Notes under the pieces: model-generated
Told to the model about the DNA's origin: nothing
What the model saw: the letters and a program-made list of their open reading frames with translations, nothing else
The model's database searches: none
Shown: positions 51,796 through 61,434 of the stretch, piece by piece
How the letters are laid out: every line of letters begins with the position of its first letter
How positions within the stretch are numbered: the first letter of the stretch is position 1
Assembly (NCBI RefSeq): GCF_900660745.1
Contig: NZ_LR215048.1
Span: forward strand, 930,001 to 994,000
Direction: 5' to 3'
From: Haploplasma axanthum
Lineage (GTDB): Bacteria; Bacillota_I; Bacilli_A; Acholeplasmatales; Acholeplasmataceae
DNA length: 64,000 bases
Position numbers and translations under genes: made by a program

Positions 51796-51884
51796 TTTTC
51801 TCTTGTATACTCTATTTATGATTATAGTAGTTAAACGAGTATACATTCCTTTCTTATATTTTTATACTATAATCTATATATGGT

Positions 51885-52023
51885 ACTGTGGATTTGGTTC
51901 ATTTTTTTGTAGCTTTGACTACCATAAGGAGACTCTTACCACAGTCCTATTTTTTAACTAGCAATAAGTTATTTAGCGCATGACGCTCGATCACAAGATT
52001 ATAGAAAATAGGATCTCGTGTGC
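51885..52023 (+). ncRNA. Candidate bridge RNA of the IS110 element
   Basis: The left end can fold into a large stem-loop: actgtgg (51885-51891) pairs with ccacagt (51939-51945), enclosing two small hairpins (gtag/ctac at 51909-51922 and taag/ctta near 51925-51938). A second stem is gcgcatga (51976-51983) with tcgtgtgc (52016-52023), 8 bp with two wobbles. Recently described IS110 elements encode a guide (bridge/seek) RNA from this end. Which loops bind target and donor cannot be set without the element ends. Confidence 0.4.
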
Positions 52024-52060
52024 AAACAACAGTGCCAAACAAATTAAAGAGGTGATTCAT

Positions 52061-53227
52061 ATGTATCTAGTCGGTATAGACATCGCTAAATACAGTCACC
52101 AGTGTTTTATGGCTACAACACATGGTGAAATTATCAATGAATTTTCATTTGATAATAATTCTAATGGGTTTAAGTTACTACTTAAACATTTAAGTGCTCT
52201 ATATCAATCTTTAGAAATAAAAATAGGTCTTGAAGCTACGGGACACTACGGCAATACTTTAAAACAATCATTAAGTACAAACGGTTATACCTTCTTAGAG
52301 TTTAACCCTTATCTTGCCAAACATTTTTTTAAATCCACCACGATAAGAAAAACTAAAACTGACAAGGTTGATGCACGATTATTATCAAGTATGTTAGCGT
52401 CTGTAGACTACAAGACCTTACATACTAAATATTATCATATTAATGAATTAAAATCACTTACTAGAGCTAGAAATAGTTTAATTGAATCTAGATCAAATGC
52501 TTTAGTACAAATAACTAATGCTCTAGATATTATCTTTCCAGAGTTTAAATCTCATTTTAACAATAGATTAGGCCTTACTGCTCTTTATATTCTAAAGAAG
52601 TATAAAACTCCTGAAAGAATTAGTAAATTAACTAAAACACATTTTGAAACAATTTCAAATAAATCAATGGGTAAATTTACCTATCCAAAGTTTTTAAAAC
52701 TTAAGGAATTAGCTAGTGATACCATTGGTATAAAATCTAATTCTATCGTTACAGTTATGTTAGTTCATATTGATTTATTCTATTCCATTAATAGTAATAT
52801 TGAAATGCTAGAAACTGAAATTAAATCTATAATGAATTTAACAAATTGTAAAATGATTACTATTCCAGGCATATCCTTGATGTCTGCTGCTACTATACTT
52901 GGTGAAGTTACGGATTTTAATAACTTTTCTAATTCTTCCAAACTAATAGCATTTTCTGGTTTTGATATAGCTATACATCAATCTGGAGAATCCATGTCTT
53001 ATGGTAGATTAGTTAAGCGTGGTTCTTCTTTACTTCGAAAGACTATTTGGAATTTAGTCATCGGAAGTATTAGATTAATACCTGAAATTACTGAATACTA
53101 TCATAAGAAACGTGCTGAAGGAAAACATCGTAATATTATCTTTTCAGCAATATCTCGTAAACTAATTCGTATCATATATCATTTAGAATCTAATAATATT
53201 AATTACGATAAAAATAAGATTAGATAA
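52061..53227 (+). CDS. IS110-family DEDD transposase/recombinase
   Basis: A 388-residue recombinase. The RuvC-like domain carries the DEDD residues D7 (VGIDIAK), E58 (GLEATGHYG), D101 and D104 (KTDKVDARLL). The C-terminal transposase_20 domain has the ITIPGISLMSAATILGE helix-hairpin region and YGRLVKRGSSLLRK with the catalytic serine. ATG 52061 follows AGAGGTG by 7 bases; the open frame upstream of it lies within the RNA end. The frame is intact, so the element is potentially active. RNA-guided recombination is known for the family, not shown here. Confidence 0.93.
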   Translation: MYLVGIDIAKYSHQCFMATTHGEIINEFSFDNNSNGFKLLLKHLSALYQSLEIKIGLEATGHYGNTLKQSLSTNGYTFLEFNPYLAKHFFKSTTIRKTKTDKVDARLLSSMLASVDYKTLHTKYYHINELKSLTRARNSLIESRSNALVQITNALDIIFPEFKSHFNNRLGLTALYILKKYKTPERISKLTKTHFETISNKSMGKFTYPKFLKLKELASDTIGIKSNSIVTVMLVHIDLFYSINSNIEMLETEIKSIMNLTNCKMITIPGISLMSAATILGEVTDFNNFSNSSKLIAFSGFDIAIHQSGESMSYGRLVKRGSSLLRKTIWNLVIGSIRLIPEITEYYHKKRAEGKHRNIIFSAISRKLIRIIYHLESNNINYDKNKIR

Positions 53228-53269
53228 ACATTATGTAGCCAATTGTTTATTTAATAAATCATTTTTTAT

Positions 53270-53297
53270 TAACCTAATACTTTCAATTAGGTTTTTT
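53270..53297 (+). terminator. Hairpin terminator after the IS110 element
   Basis: aacctaat (53270-53277) pairs with attaggtt (53285-53292), followed by a T-run. May belong to the element or be host sequence. Confidence 0.65.
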
Positions 53298-53350
53298 AGT
53301 CTTTATATATTTATTCACTTGACTTATTAATAGTTATCTCCTTAAATTTT

Positions 53351-53767
53351 TTAGAAATTTGTTACATTTAAAGTAACATTAGTATTTTTGCTTATTAATT
53401 GTGAAATAGGGCAACGCTCATCAGTCTCTTTTAAATATTGCTTCATTTCATTAAGAGGCATACCTTTTATTTCAATATAACCATTGACTTCAAAATAATA
53501 TCTTTTTAATGCTTCATTATGTTTTAAAAAGACATCAACTCTAACTTCAATTTCATTTTCAATCGATTTACTTCTAAGAACTGTTTTTAAAGTCGAACTA
53601 AGACATGTAGCCCATGCTAGTGCCAAAAGTTCTTCAGGATTAGTTCCATTACGATCTTTTTTAGTTACATGATCAAGTTTCACTTCAATTCCATCAATGA
53701 TATGAGCAGTACCTTTCGCTCCATCGGAATTCACTGCAGTTGTCTTAAAAATATAGTCATTCATCAT
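53351..53767 (-). CDS. OsmC/Ohr family peroxiredoxin
   Basis: A 138-residue thiol peroxidase of the OsmC/Ohr family that detoxifies organic hydroperoxides. The two catalytic cysteines are C55 (WATCLSSTL) and C119 (DERCPISQL), and the arginine-bearing loop (KDRNGTNPEELLA) is present. GGAGT precedes the first of two adjacent ATG codons. It stands alone on the minus strand. Subfamily (Ohr versus OsmC) is not certain from reading alone. Confidence 0.88.
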   Translation of the reverse strand: MMNDYIFKTTAVNSDGAKGTAHIIDGIEVKLDHVTKKDRNGTNPEELLALAWATCLSSTLKTVLRSKSIENEIEVRVDVFLKHNEALKRYYFEVNGYIEIKGMPLNEMKQYLKETDERCPISQLISKNTNVTLNVTNF

Positions 53768-53882
53768 TTTTCAACTCCTTAATAACAATTATACAAGAAA
53801 AATACGATTTGATGTTAAAAAAGAAGTTTGATATTAAAGATAAATGCTATAATAGAGGCATAATTATAAAGTGAGGTATTTT

Positions 53883-55445
53883 ATGCAAGATTTAAAACTT
53901 AATTATAAGCGAACGATTTACATAGGATTAGCATTTTTTTTAATAACAATGTTTTGGCAAACATATGATGGGATAATTGCCAAAGTTTTAATTGACAAGT
54001 TTGGAATGAGTCAAGCAACTTCTGGAGTTGTTATGGCAATTGACAATATTTTAGCAATCTTTATGCTTCCATTATTCGGACTATTATCTGATAAAACGAG
54101 AAGTAAATTAGGTAAAAGAACACCTTTTATTCTTATTGGAACATTGATTGCAGCGGTTGCTTTTGTTTCACTATCATTTGTTGATCATAAACAAACGTTA
54201 GTTGTGCAAGAAGCAGGAATAGTTGAAGAGTATAATCGAATGTATGATGAGATTAACCGAAAAGATGGAATGACTAAAGCAGAATGGAATTTAGTATTCT
54301 ATGATGAAGATTTTAAATATCCGGAATTAACTAAAAAGTATGAAGTTATTGCTAGTAAATATGCTGATAGTGATATCATTAATAAGTTTGATCAAAGAGA
54401 TATAAGTGATATTTATTACAATTCACTAAGTAATAGAGCATGGGAAGAAACACGAAAAGATTCAAAGAATTTAGTAATGTTTATTGTTTTACTATTCATT
54501 GTTTTAGTTGCAATGTCGCTCTTTAGATCACCTGCGGTTGCTTTAATGCCTGATGTGACATTAAAACCATTAAGAAGTAAAGCAAATGCGATTATTAATT
54601 TATTAGGTTCGGCTGGTGCGGTTGTTTCTATAGGGATACTTACGGTCTTTGGCTTATCTAAAAAATCATATGTTGAATACACTCCAGCATTTATAGCAAC
54701 AAGTATTGTTATGTTAGTAGCTTTATTAATCTTTATGTTAAAAGTTAAAGAAAATAAATTTAGAGATGAGTATCAAGAGTTAAGTGTTAAATATGGTTTA
54801 GAAGAAAAAGAAGATGAAGAACATACTGAAAAGAAAGTATTAACAAAAGCAGAAAAAACTTCAATGTTACTAATATTAATGTCAGTATTCTTTTGGTACA
54901 TGGGATATAATGCGGTTATTTCCAAATTATCAGACTATGCCCCAAAACAATTGAACATGGATTTTGCATTACCTTTATTAGTAGCTCAAGGTGCAGCGAT
55001 AGTTTCATTTATACCAATTGGAATACTATCAAGTAAATTTGGACGAAAGAAAATGATTTTATTTGGTGTTGCATTACTAGCAATTTGTTTTGGATCTGCT
55101 TCATTCCTAACTGCTCATACAGGTGGCATACTATATATCATATTAGCATTAACTGGTGTTGCATGGGCAACAATTAATGTTAACTCCTTCCCAATGGCAG
55201 TAGAACTTGCAACTGGTAAGGATGTTGGTAGATTTACTGGATATTACTATGCATTCTCAATGGCTGCACAAATTATAACTCCGATTATTTCGGGATTACT
55301 AATGGATAAAATGCAAAGATCAGTATTATTCCCATATGCAGCATTCTTTGTTGTATTATCATTTATAACAATGATTTTTGTGAAACATGGAGATGTTAAG
55401 ATTGCTAAAAAGGGCTTGTTAGAGAGTTTTGATGTCGAAGACTAA
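53883..55445 (+). CDS. MFS transporter, GPH/SLC45-like sugar carrier
   Basis: A 520-residue membrane protein with about 12 segments. The segment-2/3 loop reads LSDKTRSKLGKRTPFILIG, the hallmark of glycoside-pentoside-hexuronide/SLC45-like carriers, and a second loop near ILSSKFGRKKMI marks the other half. A charged insertion of about 80 residues after segment 4 and a cytosolic central loop (about 305-340) are present. ATG 53883 follows GAGG by six bases. It likely moves a disaccharide or glycoside with a cation. Monocistronic. Confidence 0.82.
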   Translation: MQDLKLNYKRTIYIGLAFFLITMFWQTYDGIIAKVLIDKFGMSQATSGVVMAIDNILAIFMLPLFGLLSDKTRSKLGKRTPFILIGTLIAAVAFVSLSFVDHKQTLVVQEAGIVEEYNRMYDEINRKDGMTKAEWNLVFYDEDFKYPELTKKYEVIASKYADSDIINKFDQRDISDIYYNSLSNRAWEETRKDSKNLVMFIVLLFIVLVAMSLFRSPAVALMPDVTLKPLRSKANAIINLLGSAGAVVSIGILTVFGLSKKSYVEYTPAFIATSIVMLVALLIFMLKVKENKFRDEYQELSVKYGLEEKEDEEHTEKKVLTKAEKTSMLLILMSVFFWYMGYNAVISKLSDYAPKQLNMDFALPLLVAQGAAIVSFIPIGILSSKFGRKKMILFGVALLAICFGSASFLTAHTGGILYIILALTGVAWATINVNSFPMAVELATGKDVGRFTGYYYAFSMAAQIITPIISGLLMDKMQRSVLFPYAAFFVVLSFITMIFVKHGDVKIAKKGLLESFDVED

Positions 55446-55517
55446 TCGTTTTAATAGACTAAAAAAATGACTAGTGCTATAATTGTTCTTGAAGTAAAAT
55501 AACAAGGAGAATCAAAC

Positions 55518-56081
55518 ATGAAAACATTAGTTGTGTACGCACACCCATGGGATGGAAGTTTTAATCACTTTGTGTTAGACAAAGTCTCAGAATTATTAGA
55601 AAATCAAGGAAAGACTGTCGATGTAATCGACCTAAACAAAGATGGATTTGATCCAGTAATGCATCCAGCAGATTTAAAAGTATTCGCTAGAGGTGAGTAT
55701 CATGATGAACTTGCTAAGAGTTATGTAGAAAAATTAAAAGCTGCTGATGAATTAGTATTTGTATTTCCAATTTGGTGGTATGGTGAACCTGCAATCTTAA
55801 AAGGATTTTATGATAAAGTCTTATTAAAAGGTCAAGTTTATCACGAAGTTGATCATCAAATGAAAGGTTTATTAAATACTAAGAAAGCAACAATTATTAC
55901 AACTGCAAATATTGATAAAACAATATTCTCTTATTTAGGTGATCCAATTAAGAATGTTCTTGCAGGTGGAATATTAAAAACTATTGGTGTTGAAAACTGT
56001 GATTGGATTCACTGCCCAACAGTTCACGTAGAAGAAGCAAGAAATAAGTTCTTATCTGAAATTGAACAAAATTTTGCATAA
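55518..56081 (+). CDS. NAD(P)H dehydrogenase (quinone)-like flavoprotein
   Basis: A 187-residue flavodoxin_2 protein (NQO1/MdaB/KefF-like). Seen: VYAHPWDGSFNHFVLDKV at the start, DLNKDGFDPVMH, and the FVFPIWWYGEPAILKGFYDKVL FAD/FMN-contact motif. It would transfer two electrons from NAD(P)H to quinones or azo compounds, limiting radical formation. AAGGAG precedes the start by 9 bases. Monocistronic, with its own terminator. Confidence 0.9.
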   Translation: MKTLVVYAHPWDGSFNHFVLDKVSELLENQGKTVDVIDLNKDGFDPVMHPADLKVFARGEYHDELAKSYVEKLKAADELVFVFPIWWYGEPAILKGFYDKVLLKGQVYHEVDHQMKGLLNTKKATIITTANIDKTIFSYLGDPIKNVLAGGILKTIGVENCDWIHCPTVHVEEARNKFLSEIEQNFA

Positions 56082-56092
56082 TAGATAGTAAG

Positions 56093-56127
56093 AAGTATTG
56101 AAATTTAGGTTTCAATACTTTTTTTAT
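56093..56127 (+). terminator. Terminator after the quinone reductase-like gene
   Basis: Perfect 11-bp stem aagtattgaaa/tttcaatactt (56093-56103 with 56110-56120) then T-run. Confidence 0.85.
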
Positions 56128-56191
56128 TTGTAAAACTAAAATTTAAATTATAAAAAAAGATCATCCTTGAAATTGAATGATCTTAATTATT

Positions 56192-58339
56192 TTATTCACT
56201 TAGTTTTTTATTTTCAATTTGATGTTGTAAAACCCATTCATCATTTTGGAAATCAACAATATATTTTTCATTAGGTACTAATTCATTGCTTAGTATTTTC
56301 TTAGCTAAGAATGTTTCAATTTCTTTTTGAATATAACGCTTTAATGGTCTTGCTCCATATTGTTCATTATAGCCATTATTCATAATATTTTTCTTAACTT
56401 CCTTAGTAAAATGAACAAGAATATGATTACTAAATAATCTTTCTTGTAATTCTTTAAGTAATTTTTCAGTAATTCTTTCTTGTACTTTAAAGTCTAATGG
56501 ATTAAACATAATAATATCATCAATTCTATTTAAGAATTCTGGTTTGAAAGTTGCTTGTACTAATGACATAACTTTCTTTTCGGCATCAATATCTTTTTCT
56601 AATAAGAACGAACTACCTAAATTTGATGTTAAAATAATTACAGTATTTTTAAAGTCAACAACACGACCTTGGCTATCAGTTAATCTACCATCATCTAAGA
56701 CTTGTAATAAAACGTTGAAAACTTCAGGATGTGCTTTTTCAATTTCATCAAATAAAACGATTGAATATGGTTTTCTACGAACTGCTTCAGTTAATTGACC
56801 ACCTTCATTATATCCGATATATCCTGGAGGAGCACCGATTAATTTAGCAACACTATGAGATTCCATATATTCACTCATATCGATTCTAACGATTTTATTT
56901 TCGTCATCAAATAATAAATCAGCTAATGCTTTAGCAGTTTCGGTTTTACCAACACCAGTTGGTCCTAGAATTAAGAACGAACCGATTGCACTATTTGCTG
57001 CTTTAATACCTGCTCTTTGTCGAAGAATTGCCTCACTTACAAGTTTAATTGCATGATCTTGACCAATAACACGAGATTTTAGTTTTTCTTCTAATCCTAA
57101 AAGTTTTTCACGATCTCCGCTCATTAATTTTTGAACAGGAATGTTAGTCCATTTATAAACTACTTCAGCAATTGATTCTTCAGTTACAGTTTCGGTTATT
57201 AATTCATTATTTTCAATCTTTTTACTTAATTCAATAATTTTCTTTTCAGTTTCTGGAATTAAGCCATATTGAAGTTCAGCAGCTTTTTTATAATCACTAT
57301 TTCCAAAAGCAATCTGTAAATCATTTTTATATTTTTCGAGTTGGCTTTTAACCTTTTTAACTTCTTCAACAGATTTTTTTTCTGTTTCCCATTGTTCTCT
57401 AAGAGTCTTTTCTTCTAAACGTAAGCCTTCAATTTCATTTTTAACATCACTTAAGCGTGTTTTTGATAATTCATCTTTTTCTTTTTCTAATGCTGATCTT
57501 TCGATTTCTAATTGAAGTAATTTTCTTTGTAAATCATCTAATTCAACAGGCATTGAATCAATTTCAATACGAATAGAAGCACAAGCTTCATCAACTAAAT
57601 CGATTGCTTTATCAGGTAAGAAACGTTCTGTTATATAACGATTAGATAATGTAGCAGCAGCTATTAAAGCTTTATCACTTATATTAACCCCATGATGTGC
57701 TTCAAAGCGGTCTTTTAATCCACGTAAAATACTAATAGTATCTTCAACAGTTGGTTCGTTAACCATTACTTGTTGGAAACGACGTTCTAAGGCTTTATCT
57801 TTTTCAATGTATTCACGATATTCATTTAGAGTGGTAGCACCAACACAATGTAATTCACCACGTGCTAAGAGTGGTTTTAACATGTTAGAAGCATCCATTG
57901 CGCCATCTGCTCTACCAGCACCAACAATATTATGAATTTCATCAATGAAAAGAATAATATTTCCATCGGATTCTTTAATCTTTTTTAGAACAGCTTGAAG
58001 TCTTTCCTCAAATTCACCACGATATTTAGCCCCAGCAAGAAGTGATGCTAAATCTAATTCATAAACAATTTTGTCTCTAAGTCCAAGTGGAACATCTTTA
58101 TCAATAATTCTTCTTGCAAGACCTTCAACAATTGCTGTTTTTCCTACACCAGGTTCACCAATTAATACTGGGTTGTTTTTAGTTTTTCTTGATAATATTT
58201 TAATAATACGTCGAATTTCATCATCGCGTCCAATAACTGGATCAATTTTTCCAGATTTTACCTGCTCGTTTAAATTACGTCCAAATTTATCTAAGACATT
58301 TGGATCGTTTGTATAATCAGGTTGTTGTGTAAAGTTCAT
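56192..58339 (-). CDS. clpB: ClpB disaggregase lacking the N-terminal domain
   Basis: A 715-residue ClpB. It starts almost at the first AAA+ module: Walker A GEPGVGKT (61-68), Walker [10 protein letters not shown], then the coiled-coil middle domain (about 250-385) and the second AAA+ module with GPTGVGKTE and [14 protein letters not shown]. The usual Clp_N domain of about 150 residues is absent, as known for mycoplasma ClpB. It rescues aggregated proteins with DnaK. AGGGAGG precedes the ATG. A consensus promoter with CIRCE lies directly upstream. Confidence 0.95.
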   Translation of the reverse strand: MNFTQQPDYTNDPNVLDKFGRNLNEQVKSGKIDPVIGRDDEIRRIIKILSRKTKNNPVLIGEPGVGKTAIVEGLARRIIDKDVPLGLRDKIVYELDLASLLAGAKYRGEFEERLQAVLKKIKESDGNIILFIDEIHNIVGAGRADGAMDASNMLKPLLARGELHCVGATTLNEYREYIEKDKALERRFQQVMVNEPTVEDTISILRGLKDRFEAHHGVNISDKALIAAATLSNRYITERFLPDKAIDLVDEACASIRIEIDSMPVELDDLQRKLLQLEIERSALEKEKDELSKTRLSDVKNEIEGLRLEEKTLREQWETEKKSVEEVKKVKSQLEKYKNDLQIAFGNSDYKKAAELQYGLIPETEKKIIELSKKIENNELITETVTEESIAEVVYKWTNIPVQKLMSGDREKLLGLEEKLKSRVIGQDHAIKLVSEAILRQRAGIKAANSAIGSFLILGPTGVGKTETAKALADLLFDDENKIVRIDMSEYMESHSVAKLIGAPPGYIGYNEGGQLTEAVRRKPYSIVLFDEIEKAHPEVFNVLLQVLDDGRLTDSQGRVVDFKNTVIILTSNLGSSFLLEKDIDAEKKVMSLVQATFKPEFLNRIDDIIMFNPLDFKVQERITEKLLKELQERLFSNHILVHFTKEVKKNIMNNGYNEQYGARPLKRYIQKEIETFLAKKILSNELVPNEKYIVDFQNDEWVLQHQIENKKLSE

Positions 58340-58363
58340 ATATATCCCTCCTTACATACGAAT

Positions 58364-58406
58364 ATTATATAACTTCTTTTTGGCACTGTCAAGTAAAGAG
58401 TGCTAA
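58364..58406 (-). promoter_or_regulatory. Consensus sigma-A promoter with CIRCE operator for clpB
   Basis: On the minus strand, TTGACA (58387-58392), 17-base spacer, TATAAT (58364-58369). The CIRCE element spans 58380-58406: GAGTGCTAA matches perfectly at 58398-58406 and the other arm (ttggcactg) matches seven of nine, with the standard nine-base spacer. HrcA repression of clpB is therefore expected; the -35 lies inside the operator. Confidence 0.9.
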
Positions 58407-58502
58407 AAAGTGGAAATTATATTATTTGCTATAAGCAAATTGATTGTCTTATTTGAACTTATTATTTACAATAATAACAAATGAAAAGAAGGATGATGAT
58501 TT

Positions 58503-59462
58503 ATGAATAACGAATATCGCGTATTATTGTATTATAAGTACGCTAATATAGAAAATCCAGAAGAATTTAGAGATGAACACTTAAAATATTGTAAGGAACT
58601 TGGAGTTTTAGGAAGAATTTTAGTTTCAAAAGAAGGTATTAATGGTACTTTATCAGGAACTGTTGAACAAACAAATCAGTACATGGAAGATTTTAAAAAA
58701 GATCCAAGATTTAGTGATACAATGTTTAAGATTGATGAAGCAAGTGAACACGCTTTTGAAAAGATTTTTGTTAGAGCAAAAAAAGAATTAGTTAATTTAA
58801 GTTTAGAAGACGATGTTAATCCTCTAGAAATAACTGGTAATTATTTGAAGCCTAAAGAATTTTTAGACGCAATGGTTGATCCTAATACTGTTGTTATAGA
58901 TGCTAGAAATGATTATGAATATGACTTAGGGCATTTTAGGGGAGCAGTTAGACCTGATATAAAGAATTTTAGAGAGTTACCAGATTGGATAAGAGAAAAT
59001 AAAGAAATTTTAGAAGATAAAAAGATTCTTACATATTGTACTGGTGGTGTAAGATGTGAAAAATTTTCTGGATGGTTAAAAAAAGAAGGATATGAAGATG
59101 TTAATCAATTACATGGTGGAATAGCAACATACGGAAAAGATGAAGATACTAAAGGAATGTTGTGGGATGGTATGATGTATGTATTTGATAATAGAATTAG
59201 TGTTCCAATTAATCAACACGAACATGTTGTTGTTGGAAAAGACTATTTTGATGGAACCCCACAAGAAAGATACATTAATTGTGCAAACCCTGAATGTAAT
59301 AAACAAATTCTTACTAGTAAAGAAAACGAAGATAAGTATTTAGGAGCATGTAGTCATGAATGTCGCATTCATCCTAGAAATAGATATGTTATTAGAGAAA
59401 AACTATCAAATGAAGAGGTTGAAAGACGATTAAGACTTATAAATAATACTAAAATGTCATAA
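58503..59462 (+). CDS. trhO: tRNA uridine(34) hydroxylase TrhO (rhodanese-like)
   Basis: A 319-residue protein of the YceA/TrhO family, which hydroxylates U34 of tRNA toward 5-methoxyuridine or related modifications. An N-terminal acylphosphatase-like domain ([20 protein letters not shown]) precedes a rhodanese domain with the active loop C179-TGGVRC185. A C-terminal cysteine cluster (NCANPECNK and [13 protein letters not shown]) follows. RBS AAGGATG. Monocistronic. The iron-free prephenate-dependent mechanism is known for the family, not testable here. Confidence 0.92.
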   Translation: MNNEYRVLLYYKYANIENPEEFRDEHLKYCKELGVLGRILVSKEGINGTLSGTVEQTNQYMEDFKKDPRFSDTMFKIDEASEHAFEKIFVRAKKELVNLSLEDDVNPLEITGNYLKPKEFLDAMVDPNTVVIDARNDYEYDLGHFRGAVRPDIKNFRELPDWIRENKEILEDKKILTYCTGGVRCEKFSGWLKKEGYEDVNQLHGGIATYGKDEDTKGMLWDGMMYVFDNRISVPINQHEHVVVGKDYFDGTPQERYINCANPECNKQILTSKENEDKYLGACSHECRIHPRNRYVIREKLSNEEVERRLRLINNTKMS

Positions 59463-59514
59463 AACTTTTAAAATACCTTGTTTTTTCTTTAGAATATAGT
59501 AAAATATAAGAAAA

Positions 59515-60147
59515 ATGAAAGGGATAAGAATAAATGAAAAAGAAAAGAATTTGCCTAGAACATTAGCTGTTTTAGGTTTTGTAGTGAGTCTATTAGGTAT
59601 TGTTTTATCAGCAGCAACTAATCCACAAGGAACAACAACACTTCCTGGATTAGATTTACAATTATCAGCAACAGGATTAATAGGAGTTTTAATTGCTGTA
59701 GCATTCTTGTTTGCTAAAAATAATGTAGTTGAAAAAATTGGTTATGGGATATTAGCAATTAACGCAACAGTAGGAATTGCAAATATTTCAGCTAGAGGTA
59801 TTGAATTAACTTCAATAGCAACTGTACTAGATTTAGTAGTTATGATATTATTCTTAGTAAGTTCAGTATATTACTTTGTAGTAGCTTGCTTAGATTATTT
59901 TGGATATTCTAAATTCGGAGTAAATGGAAAAGAAAATACTAAACTTGGAACATTAAAAGGATGGAATAAACTTGTTGAAAACAATACTTTAACTAATGAA
60001 GAATATGATGTAGTTAAAAAAGTTGTTTTAAAGAGTGATTTATCATCAAAAGCTTTTAGCGAACTTGAAGATATGAGAAAACTTTTAGAAGCAAGATTAG
60101 CATCAGCAGATGATTTAAAAGCATTTGTAGCATCAATTAGTAAATAA
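59515..60147 (+). CDS. Small four-helix membrane protein with SHOCT-like tail
   Basis: A 210-residue protein with about four membrane segments (about 16-36, 52-70, 76-95, 100-128) and a cytosolic C-terminus. That tail (TLKGWNKLVENNTLTNEEYDVVKKVVL) resembles the short SHOCT oligomerisation motif. The ATG at 59515 has no Shine-Dalgarno and lies only about ten bases after a TAAAAT (59500-59505), so the mRNA may be leaderless. TTG 59551 is an in-frame alternative. Function unknown. Confidence 0.6.
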   Translation: MKGIRINEKEKNLPRTLAVLGFVVSLLGIVLSAATNPQGTTTLPGLDLQLSATGLIGVLIAVAFLFAKNNVVEKIGYGILAINATVGIANISARGIELTSIATVLDLVVMILFLVSSVYYFVVACLDYFGYSKFGVNGKENTKLGTLKGWNKLVENNTLTNEEYDVVKKVVLKSDLSSKAFSELEDMRKLLEARLASADDLKAFVASISK

Positions 60148-60153
60148 CATGAG

Positions 60154-60181
60154 AAACTGCATTAATTGCAGTTTTTTTATT
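60154..60181 (+). terminator. Terminator after the SHOCT-like membrane protein
   Basis: Stem aaactgca/tgcagttt (60154-60161 with 60167-60174) with seven T. Confidence 0.85.
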
Positions 60182-60224
60182 TCTTAAGTAGTTAATATAT
60201 ATAAACTCATATAAGTGTTTGCCA

Positions 60225-60253
60225 TTGACAAAGGGCTAGTAAAACGCTATAAT
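60225..60253 (+). promoter_or_regulatory. Consensus promoter of tRNA-Cys
   Basis: TTGACA (60225-60230), exactly 17 bases, TATAAT (60248-60253). A perfect sigma-A promoter, as expected for a stable RNA gene. Confidence 0.9.
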
Positions 60254-60271
60254 AATAAGGCGTGAATAAAT

Positions 60272-60345
<74 letters not shown>

Positions 60346-60380
60346 AATAAATCTTTGATTAGTATGAAAGGTGTGTTTAT

Positions 60381-61334
60381 ATGGATATATTTGATTTTTC
60401 GTATGAATTTCCGTCCACAATTGAAGAACTAGATAAGTTTAATGGAAAAGAGTTTGAAATTTTTCTTTTGGAATTCTTTAAAAAGTTAGGTTTTTCAACT
60501 AGAATGACAGATGACACCAATGATAAAGGTATTGATTTAATTGTAAAAATGAATAGTGACAGTGCTCAAAAAATAGTTGGAATTCAAGCTAAAAGGTGGA
60601 AAAGTAAAGTTGGAGCAGATGAAATTAGAAGTATGTTAGATGGGCGAGCACATTATAATTTAGATGAAGTTTGGATAGTAACAACAAGTGATTTAACATC
60701 TGCAGCTAAAACTACTGCAATGAATAATAATATTGAAATTATTAATAGAGATAGAGTTGAAAAATTTTTAGAAGAACTTAAGAAAAGAGAGAATGTTAAA
60801 TTTCGTCAAAAGAATGTAACCAAGAGTACCGATGTTATTTTAAATACAGCAACTGGAAATAAAAGTGATGTAAAAGATGATAAACTTTTCGAAGATTTAA
60901 AAGAACTAAGAACAACTCTTGCAAAGCAACATAAACTTTTTCCTGTTTATCTTGTTTATAACAATGCAACGATTGAAGAAATTGTGTTGAAAAAACCTTT
61001 AACATTAGAAGAACTTAAAGATATTACGGGCATAACAGAAAATAAAATATCTCTATTTGGTAAAAATATTTTAGAATTAATCACTAGATACAGTGAAGAT
61101 AGCAAAATTGAGATTAAAAAAGAATTAATTTTAGAAAGACAAAAAATTAGTAAGTACAATAATTTAAAGAATGAATATGCTGCTTATAATGACGTTGTTC
61201 TAGAAGATCTAGTTAAAAAACTTCCTACTACATTAGAAGAACTTAAACAAATTAAAGGCTTTAAACTTGATAATGTTGATTTGTTCGGAGAATATTTAAT
61301 AAAAGTAATTAAAAGAATAAAAAATATCATTTAA
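60381..61334 (+). CDS. Mrr-like nuclease with two C-terminal HRDC domains
   Basis: A 317-residue protein. The N-terminal 120 residues form an Mrr_cat-type PD-(D/E)xK domain: E25 (GKEFEIFLLEFFKKLGF), D52 (DKGIDLIV) and Q69-A-K71 (GIQAKRWK) give the E...GxD...QxK site. After a linker come two HRDC-like helical modules (about 177-240 and 250-317), each with LPxTLEELKxIxG-type cores (KPLTLEELKDITGI and LPTTLEELKQIKGF). HRDC binds DNA ends or structures and is usual in RecQ helicases. The combination suggests a DNA-structure or modification-dependent nuclease, possibly defence or repair. RBS AAAGGTG. Confidence 0.82.
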   Translation: MDIFDFSYEFPSTIEELDKFNGKEFEIFLLEFFKKLGFSTRMTDDTNDKGIDLIVKMNSDSAQKIVGIQAKRWKSKVGADEIRSMLDGRAHYNLDEVWIVTTSDLTSAAKTTAMNNNIEIINRDRVEKFLEELKKRENVKFRQKNVTKSTDVILNTATGNKSDVKDDKLFEDLKELRTTLAKQHKLFPVYLVYNNATIEEIVLKKPLTLEELKDITGITENKISLFGKNILELITRYSEDSKIEIKKELILERQKISKYNNLKNEYAAYNDVVLEDLVKKLPTTLEELKQIKGFKLDNVDLFGEYLIKVIKRIKNII

Positions 61335-61380
61335 AATCGGCTATTTAAAATAACTTGGGATATGACCCATAAAAATATTA

Positions 61381-61422
61381 AAGAAGGATTTCTAGAATTA
61401 TAGAAATCCTTCTTTTTTTTGA
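61381..61422 (+). terminator. Terminator of the Mrr-like gene
   Basis: Perfect 14-bp stem (61381-61394 with 61401-61414) and a run of T. The strongest terminator in the window. Confidence 0.88.
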
Positions 61423-61434
61423 CGCTAAAAACAA

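Larger units (their letters stand above)
51880..53262 (+). mobile_element. IS110-family insertion sequence (ends approximate)
   Basis: A complete DEDD transposase gene flanked by a structured left non-coding end of about 180 bases and a short right end. No terminal inverted repeats are expected for this family and none are seen. The left limit is taken just before the first paired stem (51885) and the right limit before the terminator hairpin at 53270; exact ends would need an empty-site comparison. It lies between the M28 and OsmC genes and disrupts neither. Confidence 0.75.
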
